Part shown: positions 10,150 to 22,387 of the stretch, one piece after another | How the letters are laid out: every line of letters begins with the position of its first letter | Numbering within the stretch: the stretch's first letter is position 1 | From: Clarireedia homoeocarpa | Taxonomy: Eukaryota; Ascomycota; Leotiomycetes; Helotiales; Rutstroemiaceae | Assembly (NCBI GenBank): GCA_001465935.1 | Contig: LNKV01000005.1 | Location: 1,302,001 to 1,366,000 of the forward strand | Direction of reading: 5' to 3' | DNA length: 64,000 bases | Position numbers and translations under genes: made by a program | Notes under the pieces: generated by a model | Told to the model about the DNA's origin: nothing | Databases searched by the model: none | What the model saw: only the letters and a program-made list of their open reading frames with translations

Positions 10150-12877
10150 ATGGCCGCGCTTACTGCGCGAAAGAAGCGCGTCTTTGATTCCGTTTTCAAA
10201 AAGCCCGAGATTTCAGAACCCACCCCGGTAGCAACCCCAACAGGCAGTTTCGCTACTTCAAGCCAGACATCATCCCCACGGCCTCCTTCGACGGGTAGAA
10301 GAAATGCACCTCAGACGAGAAACGCAGATCGCAATTCGGTAGATCAAATTCGAGATCAAGTACGATGGGATAGATCTTGGCACACCGTAACTTATTATCT
10401 TAATCTCCCAGAAATTTCGCCAGACGCCAATCCTCTCGATGTCTTGAAAGTCCCATCAGCCCCATCATCAAGGAGCTCTTTCAACGACGCCTTGAAAGAT
10501 GTTCTTACTCCTCAGTCACGTCTGCCATTTGCACTTCACACGGAGGACTTGCTGGAATGGCATACGCAGCTGGCCCGCCGTCATTTTTTGCAACAAATCT
10601 TACCAGTTCTGCATCGATTCAGCAGCGAGAAAAGTCCCAAGAAGTTTTTGCTCCAAACAGTTTCTGTCTTAGATGCGGCTCAACATCTGTACCATCATGG
10701 CCTGTCAATCATCCTTGAAGAAGCGGAGTTTATCCAGCCTGGATACACTCCCATAGTGCTAGAGAAGTTCAAACGTGATTTTCACGCCATTGTTAGCAAT
10801 TCTCTCATGGGAAACCTCACCCGTGCCATGAGGACCACCCTGACACAGCTGATATCTGAGGTCCTTGGGCTGCAAAATAGTGATGAGTCTGATGCAGTGG
10901 GTATTTACCCTGTTGGTGCGCGGACGGACGACGCGTGCAATGAGCTATTGGACCTAATTCAGATCTTACACAAGGTTGGACTCACTGGAGAAGATTTTCA
11001 AGTTATTTTCGCAGAGATTATGAACCGATGCATGACAGAGTATATCCACAGGGGATGCAAAGGGTTATGGTCTAGTAACGAAACCTACGATGATGTCGAA
11101 GCAAATAAGAAAAGAAACTCTATGTTGCCACGGACGGCTCATCATGTATCACCATCACGATGCGTTACTGAGCTTTGTAGGTGGATTGAAGAACGCTATT
11201 CTAAGCTTGCCGTCTTAGTCTTCAAAATTATAGACAACGTCGAGATAAATTTGAGTGACAAGGAAAAATGGAAGGAAATGAGCATTGGTCGACTGGCTGC
11301 CCTTCGCACAGAAGAGCTCTTTGATATAGTCCTCAGTTGGCCAAACAATAATGAGGCATTGCATGATCTTCGGACAACAATCACTAGCCCGCAAAGGCGC
11401 CTTCACTTAACAGAAGCATTTGCCAGTACTTTAAAGAAGCGGCTCCTTCACCCTGGGGCATCTACCCTACTTATCTTACAGACGTACATCTCGATGATAT
11501 GGTCCTTCCATTCATTGGATCATTCGAAAGTACTTCTAGACCGCGTTGCATATCCTCTACAGCTTTATCTTTGCTCAAGGGAAGACACCGTCAGAATCGT
11601 CGTCACAGGGTTACTTTCCGAAACGGAAGATGCTCAGGGGAATCCTATTGAGCCTGGTGGTGACAAACTAATTGAGCTCGCCCAGTTACTGAATGATGAG
11701 TCACAGCAGGCCGGTCAAAAAGGGAACGATGACGAGATGGACTGGCATGATATGGATTGGGTACCGGATCCTGTAGATGCAGGACCTGGGTATAAAAGAT
11801 CCAAGAGTGCTGATATCATCGGAACTTTGATTGGTGTTCTTGGGTCTCAAGAAGTCTTTATCAAGGAATTTCAGAATATCATTGGTGAAAATCTATTGAA
11901 GAATGATGGATCTTTTGAAAAAGAGGTATGCTTGATACCTAGGTTTTTATCTCCATACACTAACCGTTTCTTAGATCAAAGTTCTCGAGCTACTTAAAAC
12001 TCGATTCGGCGAAGCTCCTTTGCAAAGCTGTGAGGTTATGCTTAAAGATATCCTCGACTCCGTGCGCGTCGATCAGATTATTCGGAAGACCCAACGACTC
12101 GATAGTCCAACTTCTGCCTCTTCAACTACTAACTCGACCGAACCGGCCCTCCACGCAAAAATCCTTTCCCGACTCTTCTGGCCCCAACTCCAAGATGCTA
12201 CATACCTCATTCCACCATCCATCGCATCATTACAATTGCGCTACTCAGCCGGTTTCGAATCCCTCAAAGCATCTCGTAAACTCACCTGGCTCCCCACTCT
12301 CGGCCAAACAACCGTCGAACTCGAACTCCAAGATCGCACCATCGTCGAAGAAGTCCTCCCCTGGCAAGCTACCGTTATCTACGCTTTCAACGACTCGGAC
12401 TCCAATCCCGACATCGAAACCGCCAAGTCCGTCCAAGAGCTCGTCGACACCCTCGAAATGGACCGCAGCCTCGTGCTCAGCGCCCTCAAGTTCTGGACCC
12501 ACAAACTCGTCTTGCACGAAACTGCCCTCGGCTCCGGCATCTACACCGTTCTCGAAACGCTCGATCCATCCGACCGCGCGCGCTCAGACGCACAAGCTAC
12601 GGCGGGGGGCGTGGTCGCAGAAGACGATGCGCCTGATGCGGCGGTCAACGATAAGGGCATTACGGGCGAACATGATGCGATTTATTGGCAGTTTATTCAT
12701 AGTATGCTTACGAATAGTAGCAGTCAGATGGCGTTGGGTCAGATTAGTATGATGCTGAAGATGCTGATTGCTGAGGGCTTTCCGTATAGTAATGAAGAGT
12801 TGCAGGAGTGGTTGGGTCGGAAGGTGGAGGAGGGGAAGGTAGAGTGTAATGCGGGGAAGTATCGGTTGAGGAAATAG
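10150..12877 (+). CDS. APC2: Anaphase-promoting complex subunit 2 (cullin)
   Basis: Apc2 is the cullin-like scaffold of the APC/C ubiquitin ligase; with the RING subunit Apc11 it forms the catalytic core that marks securin and mitotic cyclins for destruction. Two exons, 10150-11925 and 11975-12877, give 892 residues after removal of a 49-nt intron (donor GTATGC). The N-terminus is Ser/Pro-rich, followed by helical cullin repeats. The cullin-homology region includes LLKTRFGEAPLQSCEVMLKD, SRLFWPQL and the LPWQATVIYAF stretch. The last ~60 residues (MALGQISMMLKM ... WLGRKVEEGKVECNAGKYRL) match the Apc2-type winged helix that contacts Apc11. Exon 2 changes composition sharply: C-rich to about 12600, then G-rich to the stop. 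Length fits fungal Apc2. Confidence 0.93.
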
Positions 12878-13338
12878 GTGGGTGCTGGGGGTTTAGGTTG
12901 AGGAAAACACAGAGATGCCACTCGGGCAGATAGTTCGATGGACGGTGGATGATGGGGCAGAGCATGAATGTAGACACGGTGTTAGTGAGTGACAGGTAAT
13001 AGATGTGGAAATATGATGTATGAGTTGTTTCCATTAAGCACTACACTTCAGACTTTTCCAGCATTTTCGAGATGGGCAGGCTCCTGACTGGAAAGATTAA
13101 CACCACATGAAAGAAAGTAAAAATGTATATTTATTCATTTCAATATGTACTCATGTGTATCACCGTAGAGAAAAGTACTAACCAGCAATAGATCATGTAT
13201 CCCTCGCTAAAACCAGAACGTAAATCTTACACCCCATCCTCCACTTTACAACACGTATACAGTACAGTGTCTCGAATGTTTTTTCCCCCCCATTTTCCCA
13301 GCGTCTTCCACGTTTCCTCTTTCCCACGAATCCAAAAC
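12878..13338. other. Convergent 3' spacer between APC2 and YVC1
   Basis: Both flanking genes end here, so the stretch should contain two terminators and 3' untranslated regions. It is A/T-moderate with a C-run near 13284-13292. No gene seen. Confidence 0.5.
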
Positions 13339-16300
13339 CTAATCATCAAACTCCACCGCAACACTCTTATCCAAATCGCTCATCTTCCCCGTTTCTTCCC
13401 TCTCACTATCCGCCTCAAACCCCGCATCTACACTCCCCGCCCCCCTATCGTCCAAATCTCTACACAGCTTCTTCAACAGCCACTCCACCCGCTCCATACT
13501 CCCCTCTAACGAGTCCAGTCTCTCTTTGATATCACTTCCGTCGTCACCACCGCCTTCTACAAGCAGATCGCGTAAGTGTTTCGGGATGCTCATCCCTGCG
13601 AACGGTGTGATTGAATCTCTTCTGATTCTGCGCGCGCTATTGTTCGTATCTCTTCTGTCCATACCTTCTCTTAGATTTGCGCCCTTTTTGTTTCCTGATT
13701 TCGATTTACTCGAGTCGTCGGATGCTTCTCCGGGAAACTCACGTGCAAATTCACTTTCAAAGACGTTGCGGCGTGCACGCGATCGCTGTATATCATTATC
13801 GGCTTCGATTTCCTCTTGGATATCGACTGGGGGTTCTGCGTCAAACACAGCTTGTATATCGCCATAGACGCTGAAACCGCGAGAGAAGTCCCACAGACGG
13901 GGACGAGCGGGAATGCGGGGAAGTTCTTCGGCTTCCTTTTGGCGGTCGGCACCGGCCCATAGTTGGCGACGCTCAATGTAACCGATGAAGAGGAGTAAGG
14001 GGGCGTTGAGAAGGCGGACGGCTGCGACGTTGATTTTGTGGAACCAGCGGGGGGTAAGGATGAATTTGAGTGGCATGAACACGAAGAGGGCGAGTATGTT
14101 GAATGGCGGGAAGTATGCGAATAAAGCATCGCATTTTACACCTTCGAGGGTTAAAACGGCGCGGCGGAATTGGATTTCGGCACTAGCATTTGAGACGATG
14201 GTGGAAAAGGTTGTGGAGAGCATAGAAACGAGAATTGTGAGGAATAGTGTGTTGCCGAGAAAAGCAAATGCGATCATGAGGATAGGACCGAGAATCCAGT
14301 GGAATTCCGCAGATGTTGTTATACCAGTGCCGTCGAGTCCAAACCAGATCCAGAGCATCCATTTGGATACTGTAATCGGTTCATGAAGGCCATTACCAAG
14401 CCAAATCATTGATAAGAGGAAACCTGCAAAACACCATACTGAGAGTAAGGTCAAAACAGTGAAATCCCGCATCATGGCTCGAAGAGAAACGAACAGCATA
14501 TTCTCGGACATGAGATTGAATGCCAGGCGTGGAACAAGCACTGGAGCTCCCATCGCAAGAACATCTAGGGCTTGCTGGGATGGCTTGTTGCTCATTGTTC
14601 GCCAGCCTTGCAAACGGAGAACAAGATAGACCCCGAAAATAAAACCAAATGTGACGTCTAGGAAGGACCAAAGATTCTGCGTATATACATGCCACCCTAC
14701 ACGGTTGTTAGTGCCAGAAGGTGGGTTGGGGCAAGTATCGCATAGCTCACCATGTTCAAGAATACTTGCTCTGTCGTCCAGTTAGCTGGATGTTTCTAAG
14801 AAGGCTTTTGACGGGAGGTCTTTCGAAAAGTAAGAAAACACCTGAGTTATGGCTTCACATCAAGAAGATCGAAGTACTCACGATTGATCCAAAGTCCAAC
14901 CCAATGTATAGATGATGAAGATCAACTCTATTCCCCCAAATGTTGACGGATCACGATTCGCCATAACATATAAATACAAACATAGAAGTATCAGAAATTG
15001 ACATAATTCCAAGTAGTTTCTTGTTCGAGGAACTATGAGTCTGTACTGGTTGAAGAGCGGTGCTTCTTGTGGATTATACAACGAAATCGGCTTGTTTTTG
15101 TAGTGATCGGGCAAAATATCAATAAACGCAGTTGGCGTATAAATCACCCTACCCTCGTAAATAGCACTTACAACCTTCTGACACGCGGACGAACTCAGGA
15201 AAGTTTTACTTTCAGAGATAATGGCAATCTCTAGGGCAGGTAACCGTCGTTTCGATCCTGTTCGTGTCTGTACCGCCCAACTGAAGCGGTTGATATCTCG
15301 AAGGACATTTTCAGGGGCACCTTGAAATGGGTCGAATGCGCCAACTAGAATACGAGATAGAAGAAGTAGTCCTTCGGTACCTTCGTGATCCTCGTGGAAC
15401 CGCCGGAGTACTCGATTTGCTACAATCTCGCACAGATGGGCCCGAGTTGTGCAGATGCTTTGCTGATGGGGCAGCGCAACCTGTTCACGCTGGAATTGCG
15501 TTTTGTTGACAAGGAGACAATAAACTAGAAGAGTTAGCGCCTTTGACTCCGATGCGTTCCTCAAAGTGTTGCTAGATATGACGCGATGCAATTCATATGG
15601 GTTGAAATCATATGTATCATATTCGCCCTCGTTCTTGGAACGCCACCTCCACAGCAACAGAAGCCCGTAGAACATTAATAGCCACTGGTTGTTCATGGAC
15701 AGTATGGAATGAGTATACGAGATTGAGAACTACCCGGGGAGCATCTACACATCAACTTTGATCTGAATGCGATTCTATCTCTGGGATGCAACCACACTCT
15801 TCCCTGACTTGTGATTTTTCAAGCACAACTCAATGAAACACAACATACCGACGGACAAGTCATTTAAATCATATAATCGATCGACCAACGGCCTCACCAC
15901 CGAAACGTTCAGCCTCGGATCTCTCAACTGCTCCAGACTATACGGGTCATCTGCAGCACATGCGATCAGTATTTCTATATGTCGCATCCCTTTGCCACTC
16001 CTTAACAAGCCAAGGTACTTTACTGACCAATAGCAGCGATAACATCTCTTCTTATCCTACAAAGCAAAGTCAGTTTGCTGTCTCTCTTACTCTCATCGTG
16101 AATTGACAAACCGATGTATAGTTTTATAAACCGGCAAGTCCCCAAATGGATCCCTTGGGTGACAAATTTCACCAAATCTATGCGGATGGAAACACCCGCT
16201 CCCATCATGTCTACCTCTCTCATGCCTGTGACTATTTCCATTTCCATTTCCAATCCCCTCGGGGTCTGCTGTCGTCAAAAGTCGCGTGGTCTCATCCAAC

Positions 16301-16356
16301 TCGTCGTCATCGCTTGCAACTCCCGGACCAAATCCCTTGGATGAAGCTTGCCCCAT
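13339..16356 (-). CDS. YVC1: Vacuolar TRP-type calcium channel (Yvc1/TRPY)
   Basis: Yvc1 is the fungal TRP-family cation channel that releases vacuolar calcium, for example on osmotic shock. Six minus-strand exons fit: 16356-16112, 16056-16028, 15950-15849, 15524-14882, 14770-14751 and 14696-13339, giving 798 residues. They include 29-nt and 20-nt microexons, and every junction keeps frame. The cytosolic N-terminal region (VYKTIHR, DDPYSLEQLRDPRLNVSVVRPLV, VYCLLVNKTQF) precedes membrane segments starting near residue 293 and a pore-helix region around residue 460 (WIWFGLDGTG). An acidic, Ser-rich tail ends with a predicted coiled coil. The intron at 15525-15848 is 324 nt, far longer than the others, and carries an open frame into the next exon. 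The start is the first in-frame ATG after a stop. Confidence 0.9.
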
Positions 16357-16669
16357 CTCTTGGAAGTCCTCAGCCAAGAAATTTTATGTACAATATCCTA
16401 AAGGAGGTTAAAATATAAGTAACGAAAATTATGAGATCCAGCGCTGTTTTTGGGTTCCTTCATCTTTTATAAGCAGATCGTAGAATCTAGATAAGACGTC
16501 TTGTTGTGGTGGGTATTAGTGGTTGCTTGTGCGATAAGAATGGAGTTGTTGAAAGCGGCGAGGAGAATCCTGGCCAATGATATCACAAGTCAGGTTTGAG
16601 AGATGAGAGGGGCAAAATAAGCTGGTTTGACGTGGGACCAATCGGTGGCATTTCTTTGCTACTAAAGGT
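16357..16669. promoter_or_regulatory. Divergent promoter region, YVC1 / NIF3-like gene
   Basis: About 310-400 bp separate two diverging genes. A CCAAT box (plus strand, 16638-16642) lies about 118 nt before the ATG at 16760 but only 28 nt before the ATG at 16670. That spacing argues for the downstream start in the plus-strand gene. Confidence 0.5.
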
Positions 16670-16759
16670 ATGAAGTTATTTACATATTCTGGAACATTTT
16701 CCTATCTTTCTCGACGATTGGTTGTCGCGCATAAACCTGTTTCTCATCACAAGTTCAGA

Positions 16760-17160
16760 ATGGCATCCACATCTACTTCACCAACTCGTTATAGACTAAT
16801 TTACACGGTTCCTTCGTCGCACCTCCAAGCTACTAAAGATGCGATTTTTGCTGTCGGCGGTGGGGTTTATCCCCCAGGGAAGTACATCCAAACAGCATTC
16901 GAGATACCAGGCCGTGGACAATTTCTACCAGTAGCAGAAGCTGGCGCAAATCCCCACACAGGGGAGCCGGGGAGGTTAGAGCATACGGAGGAGACTAGAG
17001 TGGAAATTTTGTGTGTGGGGGAGGATGTTGCGAGGAAGTCTGTAGAGGCCCTGAAGAGGTAGGCAATGATATTGAGACCTATGAGTAGTTGCTAATGCTA
17101 TGTAGTGCACATCCATACGAAGAAGTTTCTTATGCTGTGTTCAAGATGGAGGACTTTTGA
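16760..17160 (+). CDS. Single-domain NIF3/YqfO-like small protein
   Basis: This resembles the inserted dimerisation-type domain of NIF3/YqfO (DUF34) proteins, which has a ferredoxin-like PII/CutA fold and also exists alone. Exons 16760-17058 and 17106-17160 give 117 residues across a 47-nt intron. Recognisable pieces are YRLIYTVP, AIFAVGGGVYPPGKY, a GQFLPV strand, a glutamate-rich ARVEIL-like strand (TRVEILC) and the terminal AHPYEEVSYAVFKME, the family's best-known motif. The start at 16760 has A at -3 and G at +4. An in-frame ATG at 16670 would add 30 residues, Arg-containing and possibly mitochondrial (147 residues in all), but has a weaker context and sits too near a CCAAT box. Biochemical function is not established for the family. 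Confidence 0.8.
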
Positions 17161-17361
17161 GTGGCTCCACCGCACTCTGATATATGCGAATGGGTTAATT
17201 CAAATACTAGTCACATGGAGTAATGCCAACGAAGGAATCGAACATGGAAAATTAAGAAGCAATACATTGACGACCCTAAAAATCCCATGCCTACAAAATC
17301 CTTGCTACCAGAACTCCGAAACTATGGCCTCTTATGTAGTCTAAACAACTCGAAATCTCAA

Positions 17362-18655
17362 CTAATGAATGCGATCCAACCTGGCTCTGTTCATGGCAAT
17401 CTGATCGTCGACACGATCGCTCTAAAAGTAGAATTAGTAAATTTCCCAGTATCAATGCATAAATAGAGCATACCTTTCCAATAATTCTCTCGATATGTTT
17501 GTTTTGATCATCAACCTCACGGCCCGTAGCCTTCGCCAATGCATTGAGTCTCCCTGCAGCATGACCCAAGGCATCAAGATTGGAGTCGATCTCGTTCTCC
17601 ATCTCATCATCCTCCGAATCAGCCTCGAATTGGTACTTGGACCGCTCAGCCAAACTAGCCTTAGTCTGCTGTCCACGATATCCGACATCTCCTGGTTGGA
17701 GTTCTCTAAGGTTTTGTTCCATTCTCTGAGTAGATGCGAAAGCCTCTTTCCTGGTCTCATCACGCTGTTCACGCTCTTGTCGGTGCTTGGCAATGATGTC
17801 GTCATCACGCTGCATTCGTCTTTTATTTGCTGTGAATGGGTTTGAAACATGGACCGCAAACATACTCTTGTTAAGAGTCTTCAGTTCCTTGGCCTTTTCT
17901 TCCGCAATTCGGTTGTGATTGGCGGCAAGGTCCAGGTTCTTCTCAGTATTGTGGATACGTTCTCCTTGTGCACCGAGACGAGCCAAGGTAGCACGACCCG
18001 TCTCTTCAGCTTGAGCAGCGATTCTCAATGCGTTTCGTGTAGATGAAACATCCTCTCGCTTCATGGCTCTGATTTGTGCCTTTGTAGCCTGAACATCTTC
18101 TTCCTCCTCCTCTTCCGCAGTCAGCTGTCTCTCCTCCCCATAACCCCCATAACTGCCGGGGGTGGAAGAAGTGCCAGTCTCTGAATTGGCACTATAACCC
18201 GCTCCTGGTCGTGGAGGATTAGCGGCTTTTTGTGCGTAACGCTCCTTTGCCCCTCCAAAGAGCTCATTTCTGTTGTCTTCGGTTGTAGTAGTATCCGCGC
18301 TGTTGGTTCGACCCAAACCACCATAACCACCAGGGCCATATTTTGAACCTGTATCAGCTTGGCCAGAATCGTATCTGTTTGCGCCGTATCCACCACCGCT
18401 ACCATATTTCTCAGCACCATATCCGCCGCCGTTTGGAGCAGGGCTTCGATTAGGGGCTGGCCCTCCGCCTCGAGGTCCGCCAGGCAAACCTCCAGGAGCG
18501 GCACCAGGGGCATTATATTGTTGTCTAGGTGGCGGCATGTTCGCATATTTATTTGTGTCTTGTGCATAGGGGTCAGCTGCTGGGGGTGGTGCGGCATAGG
18601 GATTCGAAGCCGGAGCAGGAGAGTTGTTCTTTGATGATCGTGAGAAGAGACCCAT
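17362..18655 (-). CDS. SEC9: Plasma-membrane t-SNARE Sec9 (SNAP-25 family)
   Basis: Sec9 supplies two SNARE helices (Qb and Qc) to the complex that fuses secretory vesicles with the plasma membrane, pairing with Sso1/2 and Snc1/2-type partners. Exons 18655-17474 and 17421-17362 give 413 residues; the 52-nt intron splits the last SNARE helix in phase 0. The first ~150 residues are Pro/Gly/Tyr-rich and disordered. The Qb motif lies near residues 185-260, with its zero-layer glutamine in LGAQGERI, and an NPF tripeptide follows. The Qc motif lies near residues 345-413 with DDQNKHIERI. There is no membrane anchor and no palmitoylation-type cysteine cluster, as in yeast Sec9. The ATG at 18655 has A at -3; an ATG at 18685 is an alternative. 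Confidence 0.92.
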
Positions 18656-19484
18656 TGTGGCTGTTGTGTACGGTTGTGCTTTCAAATGTAAAAGAGACGG
18701 TAACGAATGTATCTTCTATTAAGGGAGGGCGGTAGTTCAAATACTCGATCGAATTGATATCGGTTGGATCTCTTACTCGTAATGAGGTTGTACTTTGTAA
18801 GAAACAAAGGGTTGTCTGAAGACGATGGGGTCGGGCACCGGAAACAGTTTCAGGGTCAATCACGATGCCTGAAATTCTATTTAAGTAGTGGGGCTGAGCC
18901 TATAAGCTAGAACTTCAGCGGGCAAATAGTGCCGATTCAATGCAACCAATGGCCGTTTATGCGCCACAGCATGTTCCTTGCTTGAGTTGATAACACGCCG
19001 ATGACTCCATATCAATTCTTGGACCGACCATGGTATGACTGCGACGACCTGACGATACATGAATTACCGCTGGCAGACCTCCTACAAGTGTCTATGACTC
19101 TCTATATCTACCTCTCACCTAGAAGCTACAACTATATTCAACTTCTTCGATACCCATACACCTACAATATCATTAAGTCAAGATGTCTTCTTGCCAACTC
19201 GCATGAGTAATTGATTCAAGACTCTCCTACCGACTTTCTACCAAAACCTAGTCTATTGTAGCTGTCGAGCGCACACATAACGCGAACATCCAAGATGCTT
19301 CTGCGACTATCTCAACTCTTCCGGATACATCACTCTCATACGAACACACGGTCTTTACCTGCAATTGGAACGATATCCATACGATTGCGGCAGCGTTTAC
19401 GAGGATAAGCTATTGGTAATTTAGAAGGGGGGTTACTGGTATACCCGAAAGAAAAGAAGGGGCGAGCGCCCACTACACAACATA
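18656..19484. promoter_or_regulatory. Divergent promoter region, SEC9 / GTPase gene
   Basis: About 830 bp between two diverging genes. It contains CCAAT-like sequence (CAACCAATGG near 18939) and short chance frames only. No gene is seen; it probably serves both promoters and 5' untranslated regions. Confidence 0.5.
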
Positions 19485-22387
19485 ATGGCATCGATATTTA
19501 CTTATGAGCCTGAACCACCGAGAGTGAATTCTCCGTGGTTAACTCCTACCGATACTCCAAAGCCATCCTCCACACCCCAGCCTAGGTCAGCCAACGAGTC
19601 CACTATTTCTAGTCACATTTCGGATTATGGAGTCACAAAGCTGGAGGCAGAGCCACAGGAAGGCCCTACGGAATATAAATTGCATCTCCTGCTAAGGCCA
19701 AGGAGAAACTATAGTTCTTCAAGCACTGGGTCAATTGTGTCTGGATCTCAGCAACATAAGCAGCAGCCTCCCAATCAGGACAAGCCAAGCCCTGTTTTAG
19801 CACCATCCAACCAGAGCAAGCAGAAACGTTTAGAGCAGCTCACTACTCAATTGCTATGGCGCCTACAGCAATCTTCTCCATATCATGCTTCCTCCACAAG
19901 TGACCTCGTCTTGCCAAAGTGAGTCATATTTGTGTAATCATGATGCCAGTTTTCTGTTTGCTGCATTTGAGCTTTAGAGCGCAGTCGAACTTAGAATTCA
20001 TTCGATATACACCAGTCATGCAATCAATGCTAACATTTGTTTTCCCCAGATTGCCGGGTAGTGCAACCAGCTTGGATGCCCCTGCGAGGCCGGGCAAGCT
20101 TCTTGCCGGGCTGGAGGAAAGTCGCGGGGCGCTCTATGAAATAGGCGTTTCTGATGACGGAACTTTTGTCGGGTTAACTAACGATGAGATGGAGGAAAGT
20201 TTGACCAATCTTCGCGCCATGGCGGCCAGCCTTGGCTGCAATGTCGAGGTTGTACGGAAGGTCGTGGTAGGAGAATGCGAGTGGCAGGATACAGACGAGG
20301 TCTCCCGAGCACCCAACTTGCAGAGAACCAAGAAACAGAAACCATGGTTGACTTCTGAAACACAGACAATGTCAGGTAGTTTTCGTCACCAAGAGAAATT
20401 GTGGGTCGCTGAGGCCCTTATTACTCCAGATCTTAGCTCGAAAAGAGCAAAACCATCCAGCTTCGCAGCGTCACCAATAAGTCGCCATGGCTCTCCGCAG
20501 CCGCTCCTGAACAAAGCCTCTGAAGATCCAGTTGTCCTATCGGAGGAGACCACAGAGCAATTGCGTATTACTCTTACGGGTCCAACTACTTCTGGCAAAT
20601 CAAGTCTTTTGGGTACTTTGTCTACCACAACACTTGACAATGGTAGAGGCAAAAGTAGACTTAGTCTGCTTAAGCATCGCCATGAAATTGCCACAGGAAT
20701 TACGAGTTCCGTGGCGCAGGAATTGATCGGCTACAAGGATTCGGAGGTCATAAACTATGCTTCCGGCAATGTTACTTCGTGGACCGATATCCATGCAGCA
20801 GCGGAAGATGGCAGGTTGCTTTTCGTCTCCGATTCCGCTGGCCACCCGCGATATCGTAGAACAACAGTGAGAGGCTTAGTTGGATGGGCGCCTCATTGGA
20901 CTGTTCTATGTGTTGCAGCGGACGATGCCGAAAGCAATGGAGTTGGGGGAACTTCTTCCGCCACGGAAATTCTTGGCACAGCTGGCGCAGGAATTGATCT
21001 CGCAAAAGCACATTTGGAACTTTGCTTGAAATTAGATAAACCTCTAGCTATCGTTATCACCAAGCTTGACCTAGCTTCTAAACCTAGTCTTACGCAAACC
21101 CTGTCTAAATTGCTTTCGGCCATCAAAGCTACAGGCCGGACGCCGTCAATCCTCCCGCCGGACCAGACAAAGAATATCATCGATGCGGATCTCACTTCCA
21201 TACTCCCGAAAGATAATGATGCTGTGCGAAAAGTCATCAACACCATGGCAATATCGGACCTTAAGTCTGTTGTTCCCATCGTGCTCACGAGTGCCGCAAA
21301 AGGTAGCGGTATCCGCCAATTACATGCTCTCCTGCAAGCTTTGCCGATTCCTGCACCACCGACTCCATATGATTATATCGGGATGGCACTGAATCCTGAG
21401 CAGCCTTCATGCTTGTTCCACATAGAAGACATATTCGGTGTCCCAGCATCTTACGAGCCCTTGGCTTCCAAGATAGGCAACGGCCTAGATTCTGGTAGTG
21501 TCGTCGCTGGGCATCTACGTTTCGGTCGATTATCTATTGGTGACACCGTTGTCATTGGTCCATTCCCAGCAGAGAACGAAGACTTCGAATCACCAGTATC
21601 GGCCCATCGTTCCTCACCCGCCAGCTTCGGAACCTCACTTACCTCTCCATCATCCGCCGAACTCGCAAAGATGGCCGCTCGAAACACTCCTGCTGCATCT
21701 GTCACGAAGGGAGAATGGCACAACGCCCATATAGTCAGTATCCGCAACCTACGCTTACCAGTTCATACCCTCGAAGCCGGCCAAATCGGCACCATTGGAA
21801 TGGTATTCGATCTCCCCGACGAAGAGCTTTCCAATGGTCCCTTTGAACGCTCTCCTCCCAGCGTGCCTCGAATACGAAAAGGCATGGTAATGGCAATCCC
21901 CAGTCACCATATGCTTGAAACAAACCATTCCCTCCAAGCAGCAAGTGGATTCACGGCCTCTTTCGACGATGGTGATATCAATTCAGTCACACCTGGTACG
22001 ATTGTCGTTATCTATATAGCCAGTATCCGCGCATCCGCTCGTGTACTTAAGCTTTCCCCTAATGTTCCCTCGGCACACCATAATGCTAGTATGGAAGACG
22101 TGGACGATGTTTTTGGATTGGGGCTGATGGATAAAGATGAGGATGGTGGAGATGCGAATGTAAACGCGCGAGAGAGGGAGAGAGATGAACCGTTGATTTT
22201 TGGCTCAGATGGTATCACGGATGTGCAGTTCGAACTCCTTACTTGTCGAGAGTGGATTGAGTTGGGCAGTCAGGTCTTGGTTATGCCCGGTGGCGGCCAT
22301 GGTTTATATGCTGGGAGCGAAAGGGGGGAGAAGGGCGTTGCGGGATTAGAAGGGTTTGTGGGGAGAGTGATGGAGGTTGTGGATTAG
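19485..22387 (+). CDS. GTPBP1/GP-1-type translational GTPase-like protein
   Basis: This belongs to the EF-Tu-like translational GTPases closest to GTPBP1/2, which in animals act in mRNA turnover and ribosome rescue. The fungal role is less defined. Exons 19485-19918 and 20050-22387 give 923 residues over a 131-nt intron. The first 200 residues are Ser/Pro/Gln-rich. G-domain motifs are visible: P-loop GPTTSGKSS near residue 322, G3 DSAGHPRY near 405 and G4 TKLD near 482. Beta-barrel domains follow, with FHIEDIFGVP, SVVAGHLRFG, HNAHIVSIRNLRLPV and a C-terminal VQFELLTCREWIELGSQVLVMPGG. The 3' third switches from C-rich to G-rich on the coding strand. The G4 motif has T in place of N, common in this subfamily. 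Symbol left blank because yeast lacks a clear named counterpart. Confidence 0.85.

Noticed and set aside
12030..12752. A 240-codon plus-strand frame overlapping APC2 exon 2
   Set aside because: It is in the +1 frame of APC2, is Ser/Pro/Lys low-complexity and exists because the APC2 codons there are strongly C-ending. APC2 itself has clear family motifs.
17222..17250. GGAATCGAACATGG, resembling the complement of a tRNA B box
   Set aside because: The B-box consensus is broken (TGTTCGATTCC), and I cannot fold a cloverleaf or find an A box at the right distance.
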